NCBI RefSeq assembly: GCF_004798865.1
Contig: NW_025335268.1
Span: 80,812,468-80,876,467, forward strand
Direction: 5' to 3'
DNA length: 64,000 bases
Source of the DNA: Varanus komodoensis
Taxonomy: Eukaryota; Chordata; Lepidosauria; Squamata; Varanidae
Shown here: positions 62,840 through 64,000 of the stretch, piece by piece
How the letters are laid out: each line of letters starts with the position of its first letter
How positions within the stretch are numbered: position 1 is the stretch's first letter
Translations under genes and position numbers: made by a program
Notes under the pieces: model-generated
Databases searched by the model: none
What the model saw: only the letters and a program-made list of their open reading frames with translations
Told to the model about the DNA's origin: nothing

Positions 62840-62989
62840 CACTTCCTGATTTTTCAACTGATGAGCTTTAAGTGCATTAATCCTGCAAATCCTGCAAGAT
62901 ACATGATCTCCAGAAAACCCAGAAGTAAACTGTGCAGGAAGTCTCCTGGGATATGCATACCAAATTTATGAAAATTGTACTGATGTGTT

Positions 62990-63480
62990 CAAGCCTTTTA
63001 TTCCAATTCTCGAATCAAGTCTCAGGTCTTTACTTTCAAGTGCAAGTCAAGTCTCCAGTCAATGCAAGAGATTTTCAAGTCTATTCTCAAGTCTCTCCCT
63101 CCCCCTGCTCTCACCCCCTAGTTCCTTCTTCTCACTTCCTTCCTCATGCCTAAAAGAAGAGCTGAAGTCTTCTTTTCCCCTAATCACAATTCGCTCCTCC
63201 CTTTCCTGCATCCACTCCCATGAAACTCCCTCCCTCCTACCTCCTCCGCTGTGTTTGTGCCTGCCTTCCAGCCCATGGCAGATGCCTTCCACCAAGATTG
63301 TCCCAGGATATTCTGCTACATGTTGGATGCAAGCAGTAAGCCCTGGAATGACTTGCTGAAAAAACAGCAGAAATCTCAAGTTGAGTTGCTCGCTTATTGC
63401 TCCCAACTCTAGCCTGAGTCGAGTTGCTGACATGACTTGAGTCAAACTTGGGAGCAAGTTACTCAACTTGAGTTCCTGAT
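62990..63480. mobile_element. Candidate non-autonomous DNA transposon with CAAGTC-rich inverted ends
   Basis: The left end has five exact CAAGTC motifs (63016, 63043, 63048, 63076, 63088) plus one CAAGTG. The right end (63375-63475) has the opposite motif as GACTTGAG, CAACTTGAG and similar (GAGT/ACTTG-rich). The roughly 270-bp middle is pyrimidine-rich. Subterminal motif arrays in inverted orientation are typical of some non-autonomous DNA transposons. Exact ends, terminal inverted repeats and target duplication are not resolved. Confidence 0.4.
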
Positions 63481-64000
63481 ACTGTGGTTTTCTTATGCAA
63501 ATATATTGTTCCAGGATGATTCTGGCCATGCAGAAAATGTACAATGCAAACTGATACATCAGTTGGTTCCTAGATGAAATACAATGAGCAGCAGAAACAA
63601 CTGAGGGAAACATAAGCTTACCAGTACTAGAGAGTCCAGTCACGATTAAGTTATAAGTAGATTACTGAATGGTGAGAGACTGACAGCAATTTTTCTATAT
63701 TACAATAAACAGCAATTTTCAAAGGTTATGGCTAGTTCTGTAAGGAAGAGTACATCTCTTGAACAATCGCTATAGCCTTGCACTGCTCTTGAAATGCATA
63801 AAGTGAATTTCAGTGCTAAATTTGGACTACAAATGTGAATGAGCTTGAACTCAGTGTTGCAATCAAAGCATGTTGTTTCAAAGTTCATTATTAAGCATGC
63901 ATCGACTGCGGAGGTGAAAGTGAGTTTGCGCTAATTTAATAAATACAGCATTGTTGACTGAAAATAATTTTGCACTTTGCTTTATTGAAACCAGATATAG

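Larger units (their letters stand above)
39542..64000 (-). other. STS upstream intron, partial (at least 24.5 kb)
   Basis: This is the region upstream of the most 5' STS exon visible. No further sulfatase exon was found on the minus strand up to 64000, so it is read as one long intron continuing outside the window. It has collected the best-preserved mobile elements here: solo LTRs at 42889-43464 and 62283-62839, CR1 at 46560-47370 and 50385-50760, L2 at 51500-53549 and BovB at 58868-62089. The stretches 39550-41370, 43720-46550, 47380-49990, 54220-56080 and 56240-58550 hold no gene that I can support. A missed short exon cannot be excluded. Confidence 0.6.

Noticed and set aside
63059-63643. 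194-codon minus-strand frame
   Set aside because: It spans the CAAGTC-rich repeat and its pyrimidine-rich middle; no domain seen.
1-64000. CRISPR arrays, operons, rRNA or functional tRNA genes
   Set aside because: None seen. The window is vertebrate intronic DNA, and the tRNA-like pieces are SINE heads.

Overview
This window reads as an intronic, repeat-rich piece of a squamate reptile genome (lizard or snake). The base composition is AT-rich. There is one split vertebrate gene, and a repeat mix typical of squamates: BovB/RTE, L2 and CR1 LINEs, tRNA-derived and MIR-like SINEs, and isolated LTRs. The species cannot be fixed from sequence alone.

The only host gene I can support is on the minus strand: the last four coding exons of steroid sulfatase (STS) or a very close STS-type arylsulfatase. 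In transcription order the exons are 39541-39404, 31859-31700, 22883-22762 and 2851-2499 (stop). Splice sites and codon phases join without a gap and give about the last 257 residues of the protein. These include the Asp-Gln metal-binding pair in FTSDQGAH and the lysine in the GGK segment. The upstream exons, with the formylglycine site and the two transmembrane helices, lie beyond 64000. The gene therefore covers the whole window, and nearly everything else is intron or, below 2499, 3' UTR or flank.

Layout: 1-2498 is 3' UTR/flank. 2852-22761 is a 19.9 kb intron with a CR1 tail, an L2 copy, and several SINE copies, one apparently split by an insertion. 22884-31699 is an 8.8 kb intron with an L2 tail, SINEs and a CR1 tail. 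31860-39403 is a 7.5 kb intron with a pentanucleotide satellite, a hairpin cluster and a SINE. 39542-64000 is at least 24.5 kb of the next intron and holds the youngest insertions. These are a 576-bp solo LTR with a 5-bp target duplication, two CR1 fragments, an L2 element whose ORF is open for 578 codons, an essentially full-length BovB (about 3.2 kb) with a 12-bp target duplication, a second solo LTR with a 5-bp duplication, and a candidate palindromic DNA transposon at the right end.

I see no sign of a new multi-gene system. The observations most worth a second look are the well-bounded BovB copy, the pair of solo LTRs with related ends, the stem-loop at the L2 3' end, a perfect 15-bp hairpin between BovB and the second LTR, and the CAAGTC-rich inverted element near 63 kb.
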